Source of the DNA: Mycoavidus cysteinexigens
GTDB lineage: Bacteria; Pseudomonadota; Gammaproteobacteria; Burkholderiales; Burkholderiaceae
Length of the DNA stretch: 64,000 nt
Reading direction: 5' to 3'
Assembly (NCBI RefSeq): GCF_003966915.1
Contig: NZ_AP018150.1
Span: 124,001-188,000, forward strand
Every line of letters begins with the position of its first letter. Position 1 is the first letter of the stretch. Of the stretch, positions 54,251 to 63,850 are shown piece after piece. Both the position numbers and the translations under genes were made by a program. The notes beneath the pieces are model-generated. The model did no database searches. It was not told the origin of the DNA and worked only from the letters and a program-made list of their open reading frames with translations.

Positions 54251-54263
54251 TCTGGGAGTTGCG

Positions 54264-55085
54264 TCAAGTACGACGCTTTTGATTTCGTAAATCTGCTTCG
54301 CTCAAATTATCCGGGCGAATCGCTGCGGCAAGTGTTTGAGCGCTCCGAGATGGACTTCCATCTTTTTGAGCCTTCCATCCCAGTGCATGATCAATATCGG
54401 AAGCAATAACAACTGACTTTGGAGGGTGACGGACATCATAAGTTGTCCAATGAGTATGCATCACGTTAAATAACGCGTTGAGAGTTTTTGTTATATGAGG
54501 GAGTGTAATAGACACGCCAGCAATTATATTTTCGGTAGAGTTTTCTTTTTCTTTTGCTTGCAATACTGCTGTTAATTGTTTAATTTTTGCTTCCGCATCG
54601 GTAAGCTTTTGCACTAAGTTATTGGATGCTTGATGAGTTTCAGTATTTTCTTTTTCAGATTCTCTGGCATTTTTAGACCGCAGGAATGTTGGGCAATCGA
54701 ACGGCTCGGTAAAGAAACTTCTTGAAATCTTTATTCCTTTAGTTTTTACCCATCGCCAAAAATCATCACGCCGCCATCTGTATAGTCCAACCTTAGGCGA
54801 TTTTTTTACATTATGAAAACCTTTGCCATGTTCTTTTATGAATTCAAGTATGGCTTTAACATCTGATTGATATTGATAATAGAGATCTCGGACATATTGG
54901 TTTGAAGCAATTGCTCGTCCATTAGTGAATTCGAACGATTCGATTTGTTCAAAAGCATGATTCATAAATAACCATTGCGCTGCATCTTCAACTTCTATTT
55001 TCTCCATGTCAGCTAACATCTTGACCGCATTTTCGATGAGCACGTAAGCATAATCTTGCTCTTTAAGCTCTTCAAGAATTCCCAT
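54264..55085 (-). CDS. Hypothetical protein next to the integrase
   Basis: The protein is about 273 aa from MGILEELKEQDYAY. It is mostly helical, with a possible coiled coil (about 150-190, VQKLTDAEAKIKQLTAVL) and a C-terminal part with ASDIDHALGW. I do not recognise the family. Its start overlaps the integrase stop by 14 nt, so it is probably co-expressed with it. A role in integration, excision or regulation is possible from position only. Confidence 0.6.
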   Translation of the reverse strand: MGILEELKEQDYAYVLIENAVKMLADMEKIEVEDAAQWLFMNHAFEQIESFEFTNGRAIASNQYVRDLYYQYQSDVKAILEFIKEHGKGFHNVKKSPKVGLYRWRRDDFWRWVKTKGIKISRSFFTEPFDCPTFLRSKNARESEKENTETHQASNNLVQKLTDAEAKIKQLTAVLQAKEKENSTENIIAGVSITLPHITKTLNALFNVMHTHWTTYDVRHPPKSVVIASDIDHALGWKAQKDGSPSRSAQTLAAAIRPDNLSEADLRNQKRRT

Positions 55086-56280
55086 TTGAACTCTCTTCAC
55101 TTGCTTTCATCGCCGTTAAATAATCCGCCCATGCTTGCATCATTTCAGTGCGTTGTTTTAGATATAAAGCATGATTATATGATGCGCTAACAGCATTGCG
55201 CTCTTGATGCGCTAATTGCAGCTCGATATGATCATGCGGATACCCTTGTTCATGCAAAATAGTCGAGGCGATACCTCTAAATCCATGCCCTGTCATCCGT
55301 GAATGGTACCCCATGCGATAGAGAGCATACAGAATGGTATTGTTGCTCATAGGTTTGCCATAGCCCCGTTCACTCGGAAAAAGCAAAGTCTTCCCGCCAG
55401 AGAATTTATATATTTGTTCCAGCACTGCAATCGATTGTTTAGAGAGCGGCACAATATGAGGCGTCCTCATCTTCATACGCTCAGCAGGAATACGCCAAAC
55501 TTTCGCATCCATCTCAAATTCGCTCCATTGAGCGCCAATCAATTCACCGGTACGAACAAAGGTTAGCGCCATTAGCTGCATCGCAAGCCGAGTCAAGGGT
55601 TGGCCGTCGTAAGCGTCGATTTTGCGTAATAACTCGGGTAATTCTTTAGCGTTTAAACGAGCATAATTGGTCTTTTTAGCAGGTTTCAGTACATCAGAAG
55701 GCCTTACCTCTGCTGCTGGATTACGCTCGGCCAAACCATGGGCAATTGCGTAGCGCATAACTTGCCCACAGGTCTGAAATGCTCTCTTAGCAATATCTAA
55801 TGCGCCTCGCGCTTCTATTTTCTTAATTGCCATCAGTAGCAATGGCGCAGTAATTTCGGTGACCGGCCTGGACCCAATAACAGGAAAAATATCTACTTCT
55901 AATCTACGCAGAAGGCATTCGGCATAGGACGGCGATTTCGTTCCGCGCCAGTCCGTCCACCATTGCCTTGCTACGGCTTCAAAACTGTTGGTGAAAGCCA
56001 TGGTCTTGGTTAGCTTTGCTTCTTGCCTAGCCAATGACGGGTCTATATTTTTCGCCAATTGAGACTTGGCCTGATCTCTAAGAAGGCGGGCATCTTTAAG
56101 GCTGACGTTGGGGTACGTTCCCAAAGACAACATTTTTTCCTTTCCAGCGAAGCGGTAACGTAGCCGCCACCAACGCGCAGCATTCGGTTGCACGAGTAAC
56201 ACCAGTCCGCCACTGTCGGTTAGTTTGATAGGCTTTGCGGTTGGTTTTGTATTGCGAATTACAGTATCTGTAAGTGCCAT
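55072..56280 (-). CDS. int: Tyrosine integrase, P4 type (DUF4102 arm-binding domain)
   Basis: The 402-aa protein has the N-terminal arm-binding domain (ALTDTVIRNTKP, GKEKMLSLGTYPNVSLKDARLLRD, about 1-90), a core-binding domain, and the catalytic domain with Arg in FVRTGELIGAQWSEF (about 217), HGFRGIAST (HxxR, about 322), the LAHQERNAVSASY segment with the second His/Trp position, and the nucleophile Tyr in ASYNHALYL (about 360). It lies 175 nt from the tRNA-Met 3' end and should catalyse insertion and excision of the island. Confidence 0.95.
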   Translation of the reverse strand: MALTDTVIRNTKPTAKPIKLTDSGGLVLLVQPNAARWWRLRYRFAGKEKMLSLGTYPNVSLKDARLLRDQAKSQLAKNIDPSLARQEAKLTKTMAFTNSFEAVARQWWTDWRGTKSPSYAECLLRRLEVDIFPVIGSRPVTEITAPLLLMAIKKIEARGALDIAKRAFQTCGQVMRYAIAHGLAERNPAAEVRPSDVLKPAKKTNYARLNAKELPELLRKIDAYDGQPLTRLAMQLMALTFVRTGELIGAQWSEFEMDAKVWRIPAERMKMRTPHIVPLSKQSIAVLEQIYKFSGGKTLLFPSERGYGKPMSNNTILYALYRMGYHSRMTGHGFRGIASTILHEQGYPHDHIELQLAHQERNAVSASYNHALYLKQRTEMMQAWADYLTAMKASEESSNGNS

Positions 56281-56454
56281 AATGAGTCCGTGAGGGTAAC
56301 TTTCTCACGGGTGAGGGTAACATGTCTCGAAGTTACCCGCACTTTTGGCTTGTTGTCAGTTGGTAAACTTTGGCGTTGTATGTAATAAAAAACCCGAAAA
56401 TCCTTATGGATATTCGGGTTAGTGGTCAAACTTGGGTGTTGCTTGAAGTATCTT

Positions 56455-56465
<11 letters not shown>
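56243..56465. repeat. Right island direct repeat (att-like)
   Basis: This is the partner of 22880-23082. It contains a 20-nt addition caused by a partial duplication of GTGAGGGTAAC. It runs from the integrase start to 11 nt inside the tRNA gene. Confidence 0.8.
56387..56418 (-). terminator. Terminator downstream of tRNA-Met
   Basis: On the minus strand, CCCGAATATCC and GGATTTTCGGG form a stem with a 4-nt loop followed by TTTTTT. It would end the tRNA transcript before the integrase gene. Confidence 0.75.
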
Positions 56466-56531
<66 letters not shown>

Positions 56532-56635
56532 AACGAGCCGGCAGTATAGCAAAAATCCTTGGTACATGTAAATTGCATGCGTTAGACAGGCAGGTTTTTG
56601 CCACCTTTATTTTTAAAAAAGCTTCGAATAAGCCC

Positions 56636-57136
56636 TTAAACTTCTTGTTCGTCTAACAATTTCAACACGCCACGCAAGGCATGAATTGCCGCGAGTAGGC
56701 GAATCTGCTGACGCTCACCTTTGAATAGCAGCATTTCACTGGTCGTATGCAGACGATTGCTCCAGGCAAAATGAACGGTGCCAACGGGTTTGCGCTCAGT
56801 TGCGCCACCCGGCCCAGCGATGCCCGTGACGGCGACGGCAATTTGCGCGCGGCTATTGCGTAGCGCGCCCTCAGCCATGGCGCGAGCAACCGGCTCGCTG
56901 ACTGCGCCGTGGCGTTCTATGAGTTCAGTTGGTACCCCAATCATTTCTGCTTTTGATTGATTGGAGTAGGTAATAAAGCCACGCTCAAACCATTGGCTGC
57001 TACCAGAAATTTCTGTAATTGCAGTGGCTACGAGTCCGCCCGTGCAGGACTCTGCGGTAGCGAGCAAAAGCCGTTCAGCTCGGAGTTGGTTGCCGACCCG
57101 AATCGCAAGCTGATGAATGACGCTGTCTGTTTCCAT
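56636..57136 (-). CDS. pncC: CinA-family nicotinamide-nucleotide amidohydrolase (PncC)
   Basis: The 166-aa protein is the stand-alone C-terminal CinA domain. It shows LLATAESCTGGLVATAITEISG (AESCTGG near residue 28), GFITYSNQSKAEMIGV and VTGIAGPGGATERKPVGTVHFAW (GIAGPGG near residue 105), with the catalytic serine in the first motif. The enzyme deamidates NMN for NAD salvage. It is downstream of thiL and pgpA on the same strand, 27 nt after pgpA, a conserved betaproteobacterial order. Confidence 0.93.
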   Translation of the reverse strand: METDSVIHQLAIRVGNQLRAERLLLATAESCTGGLVATAITEISGSSQWFERGFITYSNQSKAEMIGVPTELIERHGAVSEPVARAMAEGALRNSRAQIAVAVTGIAGPGGATERKPVGTVHFAWSNRLHTTSEMLLFKGERQQIRLLAAIHALRGVLKLLDEQEV

Positions 57137-57163
57137 GAAGAAATTGCCAGTTATAAATAGAGC

Positions 57164-57706
57164 TCAAAAAGAGGTTAATCGCACCCATATTGCAAAAGTC
57201 AGCAAAGTACAGAGCGCAGCTATGATGTCATCTAGCATGATACCGAAGCCGCCTTTAACGTGCCGATCAAAATAGCGGATTGGCGGGGGTTTAACCATAT
57301 CGAAAAATCGAAAAATTAAGAAGGCGGCCAATTGCACTCCAAAGGAGGCAGGCATGATAAATAGGAGAATCAACCAAAAAGCGACCATTTCATCCCAATT
57401 CACGGCGCTTGGGTCTGACATATTCAGTGCTTTCGCAGTGTAGGCGCAAGCTGGAATGCCGATCAAAAAACCTAGGCAAATCAAGGCTACCCAATGCCCT
57501 GGCGTAAGATACCGATCAAGGGCAACAAATGATACCCATCCTAATAACGTGCCTAAGGTGCCAGGCATAATGGGCGAGAGCCCGCTGCCTAGGCCAAGCG
57601 AGAGTATATGGGCCGGATGTGAAAATAAAAAACGCACAGTAAGCCGTTGGCTAGGTTTTTTAGCATTCGACTGATTGGCGGTGTGGGTTGAGGTTTTAGG
57701 GTGCAT
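57164..57706 (-). CDS. pgpA: Phosphatidylglycerophosphatase A
   Basis: This membrane enzyme dephosphorylates phosphatidylglycerol phosphate. The 180-aa form starting at the complement of 57704-57706 (MHPKTSTHTANQ) has the family motifs GLGSGLSPIMPGTLGTLLGW (GSGLSPIMPGT), VNWDEMVAFWLI with the metal-binding Asp/Glu, and FRFFDMVKPPPIRYFD, plus three to four hydrophobic segments. The frame is open further upstream to 57796, but this start overlaps the thiL stop by 11 nt as expected in an operon. Confidence 0.93.
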   Translation of the reverse strand: MHPKTSTHTANQSNAKKPSQRLTVRFLFSHPAHILSLGLGSGLSPIMPGTLGTLLGWVSFVALDRYLTPGHWVALICLGFLIGIPACAYTAKALNMSDPSAVNWDEMVAFWLILLFIMPASFGVQLAAFLIFRFFDMVKPPPIRYFDRHVKGGFGIMLDDIIAALCTLLTFAIWVRLTSF

Positions 57707-58688
57707 GAGGTGCAAAATGGTCAAATCCACGCAATGGCGTAAGCAATGGGGCATGATTGGCGGTCCGCCAAATAATCGGTGCCTGAGATGGATCAAAGGG
57801 GGTTATTGTACCGATGCGAGTGAGCGGTAGGCCCAGATTTTTTTCAAGTGCGGTAATCGCAGCGCGGGCATTGGGGGGCGCGGTAAAGCAGAGTTCATAG
57901 TCATCGCCGCCGCTGAGCGTGCAGTGTTGTTGGATGGCAAGAGGCTGCTTTTTTAAAATGGCGGAGCGCGGCAGTTGTTCAACTTCAACCACGGCATTAA
58001 CTTTAGAGCGTTTGACCAGGTGCATTAAATCACCGGCGAGGCCATCCGATAAGTCAAGGGCGGCATGGGCAAGATCTGTTAACGCCTGACCTAATTGAAT
58101 GCGCGGTTGCGGCCATTCAAGCGCGCGTTGCACCGCAGGCCAATCATCAGAAGCAAGCGCCCACTCTTGACGAAGAACGCCTAATGCGAGGCGGGCATCG
58201 CCTAACCTGCCGGAGACCCAAATATCGTCGCCCACACAGGCTGCTGCGCGAGTGAGTGCGCGCCCATGTTTGACTTCGCCAAATACAGTGAGACAAAGAT
58301 TGAGTGGGCCTGCAGTCGTATCACCGCCAATCAATGCACAGTCGTATTCATCGGCTAAGGCGAATAAACCCTCGCTAAACGGGGCGAGCCACTGTGCGTG
58401 CGCTTCGGGCAGCGCTAGAGCCAGGGTAAAGGCGCGTGGGGTGGCGCCCATTGCGGCCAGATCAGATAAATTCACCGCGAGCGCTTTGTGCCCTAGCCCA
58501 CGTGGATCTGTATCTGCAAAAAAATGACGGCCCGCGACTAACATGTCAGTCGAGATGGCTAACTGATAGCCAAGAGCAGGGTTAAGCAGCGCGCAATCAT
58601 CCCCCACGCCAAGCGTAATCCCTGGCGTGTGGCGGGTTAAGTGGGAGCGCGTAAAGAAGCGCTCGATAACGTCAAATTCAGTTAGCAT
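57696..58688 (-). CDS. thiL: Thiamine-monophosphate kinase
   Basis: ThiL phosphorylates thiamine monophosphate to the active diphosphate. The 330-aa protein has GVGDDCALLNP (about 27), the AISTDMLVAGRHFF segment (about 44), AVNLSDLAAMGATPRAFTLAL (NLSDLAAMGA, about 72), ALIGGDTTAGPLNL (about 117) and ALDLSDGLAGDLMHL (about 207), all typical. It is first in the thiL-pgpA-pncC set and divergent from maeB. Confidence 0.96.
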   Translation of the reverse strand: MLTEFDVIERFFTRSHLTRHTPGITLGVGDDCALLNPALGYQLAISTDMLVAGRHFFADTDPRGLGHKALAVNLSDLAAMGATPRAFTLALALPEAHAQWLAPFSEGLFALADEYDCALIGGDTTAGPLNLCLTVFGEVKHGRALTRAAACVGDDIWVSGRLGDARLALGVLRQEWALASDDWPAVQRALEWPQPRIQLGQALTDLAHAALDLSDGLAGDLMHLVKRSKVNAVVEVEQLPRSAILKKQPLAIQQHCTLSGGDDYELCFTAPPNARAAITALEKNLGLPLTRIGTITPFDPSQAPIIWRTANHAPLLTPLRGFDHFAPHAP

Positions 58689-58765
58689 GAGAAAAGTGAA
58701 GAATAGCGCTAAAATGCTGGGTAAGAATCCTGAATTAGGACTTTATTCAAATAATTGGCTCTTTC

Positions 58766-61072
58766 ATGTCGACTCCATACAACAGTAAACTGCGCGAAGC
58801 CGCGCTCGATTATCACGAATTTCCCGTTCCTGGAAAAATTTCTGTTACGCCTACTAAACAAATGCTGAATCAGCGTGATTTGGCCTTGGCTTATTCGCCA
58901 GGCGTGGCTGCTGCATGCGAAGAAATTAAAGCGAATCCGCTTAACGCAGCGCGTTTTACTGCGCGTAGCAATCTTGTTGGGGTTGTGACTAATGGCACGG
59001 CTGTATTAGGCTTAGGCGATATTGGTCCACTGGCTTCTAAGCCAGTTATGGAAGGTAAGGCGGTTCTCTTCAAAAAATTTGCTGGGATTGATGTTTTCGA
59101 TATTGAGATCAATGAAAAAGATCCATTGAAACTGGTTGAAATCATTACTGCGCTTGAACCTACTTTTGGCGGTATTAATCTCGAAGATGTGAAAGCGCCT
59201 GATTGTTTTATTGTCGAGCGTGAATGCCGTAAACGGATGCAAATTCCGGTTTTTCATGATGATCAGCACGGTACGGCAATTGTGGTCGCGGCTGCGATTA
59301 TTAATGGGCTTAAAGTAGTTGGCAAAAAAATCAGCGAGATCAAATTGGTTACGTCTGGCGCGGGCGCGGCGGCGCTGGCTTGTTTGGACCTGCTGGTGGA
59401 CCTTGGTTTGCCACTCAAGAATATTTGGGTTACCGATCTTGCCGGAGTAGTTTACCAAGGTCGAACGGAACTCATGGATCCAGATAAGGCGCGCTTTGCT
59501 CAAGCGACTGAAGCGCGGAGCTTGGCTGAGGTGATGGCCGAGGCTGATATTTTTCTGGGTTTGTCAGCCGCGGGCGTGCTGCAAGCGGAAATGGTCAAAC
59601 ATATGGCTCCACAGCCGTTGATTTTAGCGTTAGCGAATCCTACGCCAGAAATTTTGCCCGAGTTGGCGCTGGCGGTACGTCCTGATGCGATCTTAGCGAC
59701 CGGGCGCACGGATTATCCCAATCAAGTCAACAACGTGCTCTGTTTTCCATTCATTTTCAGAGGGGCGCTCGACGTTGGCGCAACCACCATTACGCGTGAA
59801 ATGGAAATTGCCGCGGTCGACGCGCTGGCTGAGCTGGCTCGGCAAGAGCAAAGCGATATTGTGGCAAGTGCTTATGGGATTCAAGATCTATCGTTTGGGG
59901 CGCAATATTTGATCCCGAAGCCATTCGATCCGCGTTTAATTGTAAAAATCGCGCCTGCCGTAGCCCGTGCCGCAATGGCGGCTGGCGTTGCCACGCGGCC
60001 AATTGAGGATATGGATGCCTATCAGCAGCATCTGCAGCAATTTGTATACCATAGCGGCACTATTATGAAGCCGGTTTTTGCGGTTGCCCGCAGCACGGCC
60101 GCGAATAGAAAACGCATTGTATTTTGTGAAGGCGAGGAAGAGCGGATTTTGCGCGCGGTGCAAATTATTATCGATGAAAAAATTGCTTACCCGATTTTAG
60201 TGGGGCGGCCTGCTGTGATTCAGCAGCGGATTGCGCGCTATGGATTGCGCTTAACGCCTGGGCAAGATTGTAGTATTGTTAATCCAGAGCATGACGAACG
60301 TTATCGCGACTATTGGCAGACTTATTATAAAAAAATGGCGCGCAAAGGCATTACTGAGCAACTTGCCAAAGTTGAAATGCGCCGGCGCACGACATTAATT
60401 GGTTCGATGTTGGTGCATAAAGGCGAAGCCGACGGCATGATTTGCGGCACGATTAGCACCACACATCGTCATTTGCATTTTATTGATCAAGTTATCGGCA
60501 AACGCCCAGAGTGCTCAGTGTATGCGGCGATGAACGGTTTAATTTTGCCTGGCCGGCAAATTTTTTTGGTTGATACGCATGTTAATGTGGATCCAACCCC
60601 TAGCCAGCTCGCAGAAATTACTTTAATGGCGGCAGAAGAGGTTTCTCGGTTTGGCATTCAGCCCAAGATTGCGCTGCTTTCGCATTCTAATTTTGGCTCA
60701 AGTCATGCGCCTTCTGCGCAGAAGATGCGCGAAGTCTTGGCAATTTTGCAGGAACGTGCTCCTGAGCTGGATGTGGATGGTGAAATGCATGGCGACTGTG
60801 CGCTGGATGAGCGTTTGCGCCGGGAAATTTTGCCGGACTCGACTTTTAGCGGGGAGGCAAATTTATTGGTGTTGCCAAATATTGACGCAGCCAATATTTC
60901 CTACAATCTGCTAAAAACCACTGCGGGTAACAATATTGCGATTGGCCCGATTTTGCTGGGGGCGGCTAAGCCGGTTCATATTTTAACTGAGTCGGCTACG
61001 GTGCGGCGGATTATTAATATGGCCGCGCTGGTCGTAGCGGATGTGGTCGCGGCTAGTCGCGAAGTGGGTTAG
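58766..61072 (+). CDS. maeB: NADP-dependent malic enzyme with phosphotransacetylase-like domain (MaeB)
   Basis: The 768-aa protein decarboxylates malate to pyruvate with reduction of NADP. Residues about 1-430 are the malic enzyme part: [42 protein letters not shown] and the nucleotide-binding [14 protein letters not shown]. Residues about 440-768 form a phosphotransacetylase-like domain ([29 protein letters not shown]), probably regulatory, as in proteobacterial MaeB. It is transcribed alone. Confidence 0.96.
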   Translation: MSTPYNSKLREAALDYHEFPVPGKISVTPTKQMLNQRDLALAYSPGVAAACEEIKANPLNAARFTARSNLVGVVTNGTAVLGLGDIGPLASKPVMEGKAVLFKKFAGIDVFDIEINEKDPLKLVEIITALEPTFGGINLEDVKAPDCFIVERECRKRMQIPVFHDDQHGTAIVVAAAIINGLKVVGKKISEIKLVTSGAGAAALACLDLLVDLGLPLKNIWVTDLAGVVYQGRTELMDPDKARFAQATEARSLAEVMAEADIFLGLSAAGVLQAEMVKHMAPQPLILALANPTPEILPELALAVRPDAILATGRTDYPNQVNNVLCFPFIFRGALDVGATTITREMEIAAVDALAELARQEQSDIVASAYGIQDLSFGAQYLIPKPFDPRLIVKIAPAVARAAMAAGVATRPIEDMDAYQQHLQQFVYHSGTIMKPVFAVARSTAANRKRIVFCEGEEERILRAVQIIIDEKIAYPILVGRPAVIQQRIARYGLRLTPGQDCSIVNPEHDERYRDYWQTYYKKMARKGITEQLAKVEMRRRTTLIGSMLVHKGEADGMICGTISTTHRHLHFIDQVIGKRPECSVYAAMNGLILPGRQIFLVDTHVNVDPTPSQLAEITLMAAEEVSRFGIQPKIALLSHSNFGSSHAPSAQKMREVLAILQERAPELDVDGEMHGDCALDERLRREILPDSTFSGEANLLVLPNIDAANISYNLLKTTAGNNIAIGPILLGAAKPVHILTESATVRRIINMAALVVADVVAASREVG

Positions 61073-61349
61073 TGTTGATTCTGGCCCCTAATAACGTTAC
61101 TCTTATGCTTTTAACGGCAATTGAAATTGCATTTCATCTATTGGCGCGAAAGAGTTAAGCGCCATAATGGAAGGATCCTTTTTCTTTTAACAGAAGAAAG
61201 TGCCCAAAGGTCGAATCTTGCTTGACGAATGTCAATCACGCAAAAGAGTGCGGTGCGCAGGTTTTCACAGCGCTTAGCATGCATCCGTTAGCAATGATTC
61301 ACCGCATGAGGATGAAGTCGATATTCACGCGCATAATGGAATCAATCGT
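61073..61349. other. Intergenic region, no gene seen
   Basis: GGCGC and GCGCC near 61143-61163 could form a short hairpin, but no T-run follows. I see no gene or convincing promoter. Confidence 0.3.
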
Positions 61350-61913
61350 ATGAGCGACAACTTTACGGCTCACGACACGCATGTCGTGAGCGGCTTGTCT
61401 GGGCGCAGTGCTAATCATTTTCAATATATTTTGTCGAGCCGCCAAAGCATCGTTTGTAGTGAGCCTTTGCCCGAAAAAGCCACCCTGTGTCTTTTTAAGA
61501 ACGTGCGCCCTAATATTGTGCAGTCAATTCGCGCCTTTCGGGTGCTTGATCTGGCGCAAGAAGCGGCGCAGTTGGGCCAGCATTTTTTATATGCATCCTG
61601 TTCTGATGTGCAAACGAAAGCGGAGCTGCTGAGTACGATCACGGCTTCATTTCTGCTGCCTAAGCCAGAGAGCAAGAATTATGATGCGCTGTATGACAAT
61701 CTAACGGAATTGATTCGAAAAGCTGGCCCGCAGCCTGGATTTGTGATTGTGCTCGAAGGATTGCCCGCTACACAAAAATTTGACAAAGAAGCGCGCGAGA
61801 CGTTACTTGACGTGTTTCGCGAAGCGGCGGAATTTTGGGCTAAATGCGATGTTGATTTTCGAGTATTTTTCTCGTTTGCCTTATCTTCATCAGCTACTCC
61901 AGCGTATAGCTAA
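61350..61913 (+). CDS. Barstar-like (barnase inhibitor family) protein
   Basis: The 187-aa protein has a barstar-fold region in its C-terminal two thirds: FLYASCSDVQTKAELLSTI, FLLPKPESKNYDALYDNLTEL and FVIVLEGLPATQKFDKEAR (quoted for the YDALYDNL and VLEGL cores). Barstar inhibits the RNase barnase; no RNase gene is next to it, so its partner is unknown or it has another role. The N-terminus is family-specific for Burkholderia relatives. Its end overlaps convergent rsmE by 24 nt. Confidence 0.8.
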   Translation: MSDNFTAHDTHVVSGLSGRSANHFQYILSSRQSIVCSEPLPEKATLCLFKNVRPNIVQSIRAFRVLDLAQEAAQLGQHFLYASCSDVQTKAELLSTITASFLLPKPESKNYDALYDNLTELIRKAGPQPGFVIVLEGLPATQKFDKEARETLLDVFREAAEFWAKCDVDFRVFFSFALSSSATPAYS

Positions 61914-62648
61914 GCCGGCCAACGCCGCAATGCCGGCGGTTTCGGTGCGCAATATGCGAGGCCCAAGAGACAGCTCAAGAAAGCCATGCGCGGCCGCTAC
62001 TTGTTCTTCCTCTGTAGTGAGGCCGCCTTCAGGGCCGATTAGAATGATAATGGGCGTACTAGGAGGTGTGGCAGGTAGCGTCTGAAAACTGCGTGTGGCG
62101 CGTGGCGATAGCATAAAGCGGGTCGCCTCGTTGGCGGGCGCGGTTGCGGGCAGGGCATTGAGCCAAGCCGTGAACTCAACTGGCGCAGCAACCAGCGGTG
62201 GCCGGTTCCGGCCGCATTGCTCGCAGGCAGCATGCACTAAGGCCTGCCAGTGATGATGGCGGCGTGCTGCACGTTCACCGACTAGCCGTACGACGCTTTT
62301 TGCGGTGGCGATGGGGATGATCTGGTGTACCCCCAATTCAACCGCTTTTTCAATCAGCCAATCCATTTTGTCGCCCGCGGCAATGCCTTGCGCCAGGATC
62401 AATTGATAGGGCGGCTCGGTATTTTGTAGGCTGCCGGTATCAGGCGCGGTCACTTGCGCCAGGATGTGCTTTTTATCAATCGTTAACACGGTGGCTTTAA
62501 ATGCGCCGCCGGTGCCGTTAAATAAAATAATTGGGTCGCCTGCAGCTAAGCGCAAGACGCGCATATGGCGGGCCACATCATTGGGTAAGCTAATAGGTGT
62601 ATCGGCGGCGAGCGGCATTGCTACAAAGAAGCGAGGTATGGCAGGCAT
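61890..62648 (-). CDS. rsmE: 16S rRNA (uracil(1498)-N(3))-methyltransferase RsmE
   Basis: RsmE methylates U1498 of 16S rRNA using S-adenosylmethionine. The 252-aa SPOUT-family protein shows ILAQGIAAGDKMDWLIEKAVELGV (GDKMDWLIEKA, about 108), IIILIGPEGGLTTEEEQVA (GPEGGLT, about 202) and LGPRILRTETAGIAAL (about 230), the knot motifs that bind the cofactor. Confidence 0.96.
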   Translation of the reverse strand: MPAIPRFFVAMPLAADTPISLPNDVARHMRVLRLAAGDPIILFNGTGGAFKATVLTIDKKHILAQVTAPDTGSLQNTEPPYQLILAQGIAAGDKMDWLIEKAVELGVHQIIPIATAKSVVRLVGERAARRHHHWQALVHAACEQCGRNRPPLVAAPVEFTAWLNALPATAPANEATRFMLSPRATRSFQTLPATPPSTPIIILIGPEGGLTTEEEQVAAAHGFLELSLGPRILRTETAGIAALAGLAIRWSS

Positions 62649-62690
62649 GGCGAATCCGGTCTTTTGCGCTCGTGAAAAAAGGTTTAAATT

Positions 62691-63116
62691 TTATGAGGCT
62701 CGCCGCTTAATGCAGGCAAGATAAGCGGTGGAATCTAGAGGCGCTTGGTTGCGCTGGGCTTGCCATAAGGTTTCTCCAAGGCATTCCATAATACTGTGCT
62801 GAGCGGCATGTGCGGTCCCCAATTTGACGGCAAGTCGCTCATACGCTGCGCAGATGCCTGGAGGCTGGTCGATAGAGAGCTGCTCGCTGATGGCAAGATG
62901 CATCGATAAATGCAAAAATGGGTTGGTTTGGCCTTGCTCTGGAAGGTAGGATTGCTGTTGTGCATCCGCCGCCGAAAGCAGCTTGTGATATTCAGGGTGC
63001 TCACTAATCCAGTGCGCCGCCATATTCTCAAGCGGGGTGAGCAGCGCCCCAGTAGATTGTTTGTGCCAGGTTTCGCAAAAAAATTGGCGGACTTCGGTTT
63101 GACTTGGGTTAAACAT
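62691..63116 (-). CDS. DUF1841 family protein
   Basis: The 141-aa protein matches the DUF1841 pattern: MFNPSQTEVRQFFCETW at the start, and NPFLHLSMHLAISEQLSID (HLSMHLAISEQ) in the middle. It is a betaproteobacterial and gammaproteobacterial family of unknown function, commonly next to nth. It lies 47 nt downstream of nth on the same strand. Confidence 0.9.
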   Translation of the reverse strand: MFNPSQTEVRQFFCETWHKQSTGALLTPLENMAAHWISEHPEYHKLLSAADAQQQSYLPEQGQTNPFLHLSMHLAISEQLSIDQPPGICAAYERLAVKLGTAHAAQHSIMECLGETLWQAQRNQAPLDSTAYLACIKRRAS

Positions 63117-63163
63117 GGATTGGTTTCATTCTACAAGCAAAATTAATTTCAACTCTGGGCGCT

Positions 63164-63850
63164 TCAATTTATCTTTACTCGGGATTGCCGAGCGGAGGCT
63201 TTAAGCTCTAAATCCGGGGCGAGGGTCTTGGTTTTATATTCACATAAGGGTTCAATCATGCAGTGCCAGCATTCTGGGCGGCGCGCTTTACAGACATAAC
63301 GGCCATGTAAAATTAACCAGTGATGCGCATCATGCTGGAATTCTTTGGGCGTATATTTCTCAAGCGCAGCTTCCACAACTCGTACATCTTTGCCTGGCGC
63401 TAAACCGGTGCGATTCGCGACCCGGAAAATATGCGTATCAACGGCAATCGTGGGCTGACCAAAAGCTGTGTTTAAAACCACATTTGCGGTTTTTCGGCCC
63501 ACGCCAGGGAGCGATTCAAGCGCTTCCCGTTGGGCCGGAACCTGACCCGCATAATCCTCAAGCAACATTTTACAGGTTGCAATTAGATTCTTTGCCTTGG
63601 TGCGAAAAAGGCCAATGGTTTTGATGTAGTGAATCACCCCTGCTTCACCAAGCTCCAGTATGGTTTGTGGTGTATTGGCGACCTTAAACATAGGGCGCGT
63701 CGCTTTATTCACGGAAATATCCGTTGCTTGTGCAGAGAGCATAACCGCAATCAATAATTCAAACGGTGTTGTATATTCAAGCTCAGTCGTTGGGTGTGGG
63801 TTCAGACTTTGCAGCGTTTCAAAGATGGCACGGCGTTTGGCTAGATTCAT
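63164..63850 (-). CDS. nth: Endonuclease III
   Basis: Nth is a DNA glycosylase/AP lyase for oxidised pyrimidines. The 228-aa protein has the helix-hairpin-helix ESLPGVGRKTANVVLN (about 110, with the catalytic Lys), the VDTHIFRVANR segment with catalytic Asp (about 137), and a C-terminal [4Fe-4S] site C-X6-C-X2-C-X5-C in CKARRPECWHCMIEPLC. Its ATG overlaps the stop of the upstream gene. Confidence 0.97.
   Translation of the reverse strand: MNLAKRRAIFETLQSLNPHPTTELEYTTPFELLIAVMLSAQATDISVNKATRPMFKVANTPQTILELGEAGVIHYIKTIGLFRTKAKNLIATCKMLLEDYAGQVPAQREALESLPGVGRKTANVVLNTAFGQPTIAVDTHIFRVANRTGLAPGKDVRVVEAALEKYTPKEFQHDAHHWLILHGRYVCKARRPECWHCMIEPLCEYKTKTLAPDLELKASARQSRVKIN

Larger units (their letters stand above)
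23083..56454. mobile_element. Genomic island integrated at tRNA-Met, about 33 kb
   Basis: The island is bounded by the direct repeats 22880-23082 and 56243-56465, the right one touching an intact tRNA-Met gene. It carries a P4-type integrase next to the tRNA, AlpA, primase/ATPase genes, a toxin-antitoxin pair, and a cargo of NACHT, HEAT and WD40 proteins, plus group II introns and IS elements. No capsid, tail, conjugation or relaxase genes were found, so it looks like a satellite or integrative element that depends on a helper, or one that is decaying. Exact ends depend on the attachment core, which I infer as the tRNA acceptor stem. Confidence 0.8.

Noticed and set aside
61350-61913. Barstar-like gene as half of a toxin-immunity pair
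   Set aside because: No barnase-like RNase or secretion gene is adjacent, and the maeB-barstar-rsmE neighbourhood looks like conserved core.
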